Below are positions 62,518 to 64,000 of a stretch of DNA of 64,000 nucleotides, piece by piece. The DNA is from Marinobacterium zhoushanense (GTDB lineage: Bacteria > Pseudomonadota > Gammaproteobacteria > Pseudomonadales > Balneatricaceae). Within the stretch, counting starts at the first letter, position 1; each line of letters begins with the position of its first letter. The stretch is from contig NZ_BMIJ01000006.1 of the NCBI RefSeq assembly GCF_014641945.1, positions 310,001 to 374,000 of the forward strand. Reading direction: 5' to 3'. The notes beneath the pieces were generated by a model. It was not told where the DNA came from, ran no database searches, and saw only the letters and a program-made list of their open reading frames with translations. The position numbers and the translations under genes are program-made.

Positions 62518-63291
62518 ATGAGCTTTTCCATCATTATTCCCGCGCGTTATGCATCTAGCCGTTTCCCCGGTAAGCCACTGGCGCAGCTGGCCGGGAAGCC
62601 GATGTTGCAGCATGTCTATGAGCGCGCGTGCCAGAGCGAGGCGAAGCGGGTCATCATCGCCACCGACGACGATCGTATCGCCGAGGCTGCGAAAGCGTTC
62701 GGTGCCGAGGTATGCATGACCAGAGGTGATCACCCCTCGGGCACCGACCGCTTGCAAGAAGTGGTAAAGACGCTGGGTTTTTACGCCGACGATATCGTCG
62801 TCAATGTACAGGGCGACGAGCCGATGATTCCGCCGCGGATCATCAACCAGGTGGCGCATAACCTGGCCGCGGTACCTGAGGCGAGTATCGCGACGCTATC
62901 GGAGCCGATTGAGACTGCCGAAGCGTTGATGAACCCGAACGTGGTCAAGGTCGTTACCGATAGTCGCGGGATGGCGCTCTATTTTAGCCGCGCGCCTATC
63001 CCCTGGCCGCGTGATGCTGCGCTGGCGCACGGTGAGAAGCTTGATCATCTGCCCGCGGGTTTCAACTGGCAGCGCCATATCGGCTTGTACGCCTACCGCG
63101 TCAAACTGCTTAACGACTTCGTTGCCTGGCCAGCGGCGGCGGTTGAGCAGACCGAGTGTCTGGAACAGCTGCGGGCGCTCTATAACGGTGCGGGTATCCA
63201 CGTTGAAGAGGCGCTAGAAGCACCGCCTGCCGGCGTCGACACCCCAGAAGATCTCAAGCGCTTGCAGCAGTTGCTGGAGTCGGCTGAATGA
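62518..63291 (+). CDS. kdsB: 3-deoxy-manno-octulosonate cytidylyltransferase (CMP-Kdo synthetase)
   Basis: Activates Kdo with CTP for attachment to lipid A, cytosolic, 257 residues. N-terminal nucleotide-binding motif [24 protein letters not shown] shortened (residues 5-28; SRFPGKPL is the landmark), then TDDDRI near 43, [10 protein letters not shown] near 71, [10 protein letters not shown] near 96 and [11 protein letters not shown] near 154. ATG 62518 follows the Trm112-like gene by 6 bp, and its end overlaps the phosphatase gene by 4 bp. Together with lpxK it forms a lipopolysaccharide core module. Confidence 0.97.
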   Translation: MSFSIIIPARYASSRFPGKPLAQLAGKPMLQHVYERACQSEAKRVIIATDDDRIAEAAKAFGAEVCMTRGDHPSGTDRLQEVVKTLGFYADDIVVNVQGDEPMIPPRIINQVAHNLAAVPEASIATLSEPIETAEALMNPNVVKVVTDSRGMALYFSRAPIPWPRDAALAHGEKLDHLPAGFNWQRHIGLYAYRVKLLNDFVAWPAAAVEQTECLEQLRALYNGAGIHVEEALEAPPAGVDTPEDLKRLQQLLESAE

Positions 63292-63773
63292 GTCAGACCG
63301 GCGTGCTGTTTGTCTGCCTGGGCAATATTTGTCGATCACCCACGGCCGAAGGGGTGTTTCGGAAGAAGTTAGCAAGCCATACCGATCTTGCCGCGTTGCT
63401 AAATGTGGATTCGGCCGGTACGGCTGCTTATCACGTGGGCAATCCGCCGGATTCGCGCAGTACCGCCATAGCGGCACGCCGCGGTTATGATCTATCGGCG
63501 CTGCGGGCCAGGGCGGTAAGTCGCGATGACTTTTCCCGTTACCGCTATATTCTCGCGATGGATCGGGAGAATCTGTTGAATCTGAAATCGATCCAGCCAT
63601 CGGGTTTTCAGGGGCATCTGGGTATGTTTCTGGATTTCGCCGGTATGCCGGGGACTGAAGTGCCTGATCCGTACTACACGAGGGGCGATGCCGGTTTCGA
63701 AGAGGTGCTCGACCTTGTCGAAGCGGCCGCCGAGGGGCTGATCGGTCATCTGCGCCGGGAGCTCCTCGATTGA
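63288..63773 (+). CDS. Low molecular weight protein-tyrosine phosphatase
   Basis: Cytosolic phosphatase of 161 residues. The active-site loop C(x)5R is CLGNICR, with Cys10 as nucleophile and Arg16, in the context [19 protein letters not shown] shortened. The general-acid Asp is in VPDPYYTRG near 127. The rest follows the family ([15 protein letters not shown] near 46; [10 protein letters not shown] near 93). Relatives in exopolysaccharide clusters pair with tyrosine kinases, but here it stands between kdsB and murB, as in Pseudomonas, and no kinase is nearby. It overlaps both neighbours by 4 bp. Confidence 0.92.
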   Translation: MSQTGVLFVCLGNICRSPTAEGVFRKKLASHTDLAALLNVDSAGTAAYHVGNPPDSRSTAIAARRGYDLSALRARAVSRDDFSRYRYILAMDRENLLNLKSIQPSGFQGHLGMFLDFAGMPGTEVPDPYYTRGDAGFEEVLDLVEAAAEGLIGHLRRELLD

Positions 63774-64000
63774 GTCTGCTGTTTTTCTCCGATCATCCGT
63801 TGCGCGGTCTGAATACCTTCGGGTTCGAGGCCTATGCACAATGCTTTACTCGCATAGAGTCCAAGGATGACGTCATTTCGTTGCACCAATATTTGGATGA
63901 GCACAGGGTGCCGCTGCTGTTGATCGGTGGCGGCAGCAACCTGGTGCTCGGGCCGAAGGTGCCGGGGATTGTTGCTCAGGTGCTGATCGCGGAAATGGCA
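63770..64000 (+). CDS. murB: UDP-N-acetylenolpyruvoylglucosamine reductase MurB (3' end outside window)
   Basis: MurB reduces UDP-GlcNAc-enolpyruvate to UDP-MurNAc with NADPH and FAD in peptidoglycan synthesis. The frame is open from TTG 63770, overlapping the phosphatase stop (TTGA), to the window end, giving 77 residues. Visible family features are LRGLNTFGFEAYAQ (near residue 12), the sequence LHQYLDEHRVPLLLIGGGSNL (of which LLIGGGSNLVL near 48-58 is the FAD pyrophosphate-binding loop) and a following hydrophobic strand. No ATG or GTG gives a better start. TTG is unusual, and no strong ribosome binding site is visible inside the upstream coding end. Confidence 0.88.
   Translation, partial: MSLLFFSDHPLRGLNTFGFEAYAQCFTRIESKDDVISLHQYLDEHRVPLLLIGGGSNLVLGPKVPGIVAQVLIAEMA

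Noticed and set aside
1..64000. CRISPR arrays, transposase genes, prophage genes, restriction or other defence genes, secondary metabolite clusters
   Set aside because: None seen on either strand; all longer frames are accounted for by housekeeping genes or their antisense shadows.

Overview
The window is a dense stretch of gammaproteobacterial chromosome, probably from the Oceanospirillales/Pseudomonadales side (a marine relative of Pseudomonas such as Marinobacterium or Neptunomonas; the genus is inference). The grounds are the 1,610-residue NAD-glutamate dehydrogenase, the long GAPDH, the Na+-pumping NQR complex and the gene order. As I remember the P. aeruginosa map, the run csiV-mfd-gap-nqrABCDEF-apbE-nqrM-sthA-PilZ-lolCD-DUF2062-comEC-exbBD-lpxK-kdsB-ptp-murB follows the same order there. 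I see no insertion sequence, prophage, integrase, CRISPR array or toxin-antitoxin pair. Nearly all genes are housekeeping, and both window edges cut a gene (bamC on the left, murB on the right).

Layout. 1-8.2 kb: bamC (partial), purC, gdhB and a 2-hydroxyacid dehydrogenase. 8.2-12.5 kb: rluA and rlmD (rRNA/tRNA modification), ybiB and a CPA2 antiporter. 12.6-18.5 kb: nfuA (Fe-S assembly), then lon-hupB-tRNA-Asp-ppiD (proteostasis and nucleoid). 18.5-25.8 kb, minus strand: an apparent operon mltD-small membrane protein-yejA-yejB-yejE-yejF (murein lysis and peptide uptake). 25.9-28.8 kb: gloB opposite yafS-like/rnhA/dnaQ. 28.9-31.8 kb: nhaB, nudC and an SCP2 protein. 31.9-36.3 kb: sohB, a PsrA-like TetR regulator, an L,D-transpeptidase, nagZ and mscS. 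36.3-39.7 kb: cydDC. 39.8-43.8 kb: csiV and mfd. 44-54.4 kb: gap, the complete nqr operon with its maturation factors apbE and nqrM, and sthA. 54.5-57.9 kb: a small membrane protein, a PilZ protein, lolC-lolD and DUF2062. 58-64 kb: comEC, exbB-exbD, lpxK, a Trm112-like gene, kdsB, a phosphotyrosine phosphatase and murB.

How the genes work together. The envelope is the main theme: BamC, PpiD, LolCD, LpxK and KdsB (lipid A-Kdo), MltD, NagZ, L,D-transpeptidase, CsiV and MurB (murein), and ExbBD. The second theme is sodium and redox bioenergetics: NqrA-F with ApbE and NqrM, NhaB, SthA, GdhB, GAPDH and CydDC.

The most interesting non-coding signals are regulatory. (1) A multi-stem RNA in the nqr 5' leader, closed by a perfect 11-bp helix (45649-45740). 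(2) A palindrome matching the PsrA operator core over the divergent SCP2/sohB-psrA promoters (31782-31796). (3) A near-perfect 15-bp-arm hairpin between nqrM and sthA (52959-52999). (4) A likely sigma-32 promoter for lon with the same element spacing I recall for E. coli lon. (5) Terminator-like hairpins lying directly before the purC and hprA-like ribosome binding sites. All coordinates and pairings were read by eye; no search or folding program was run.
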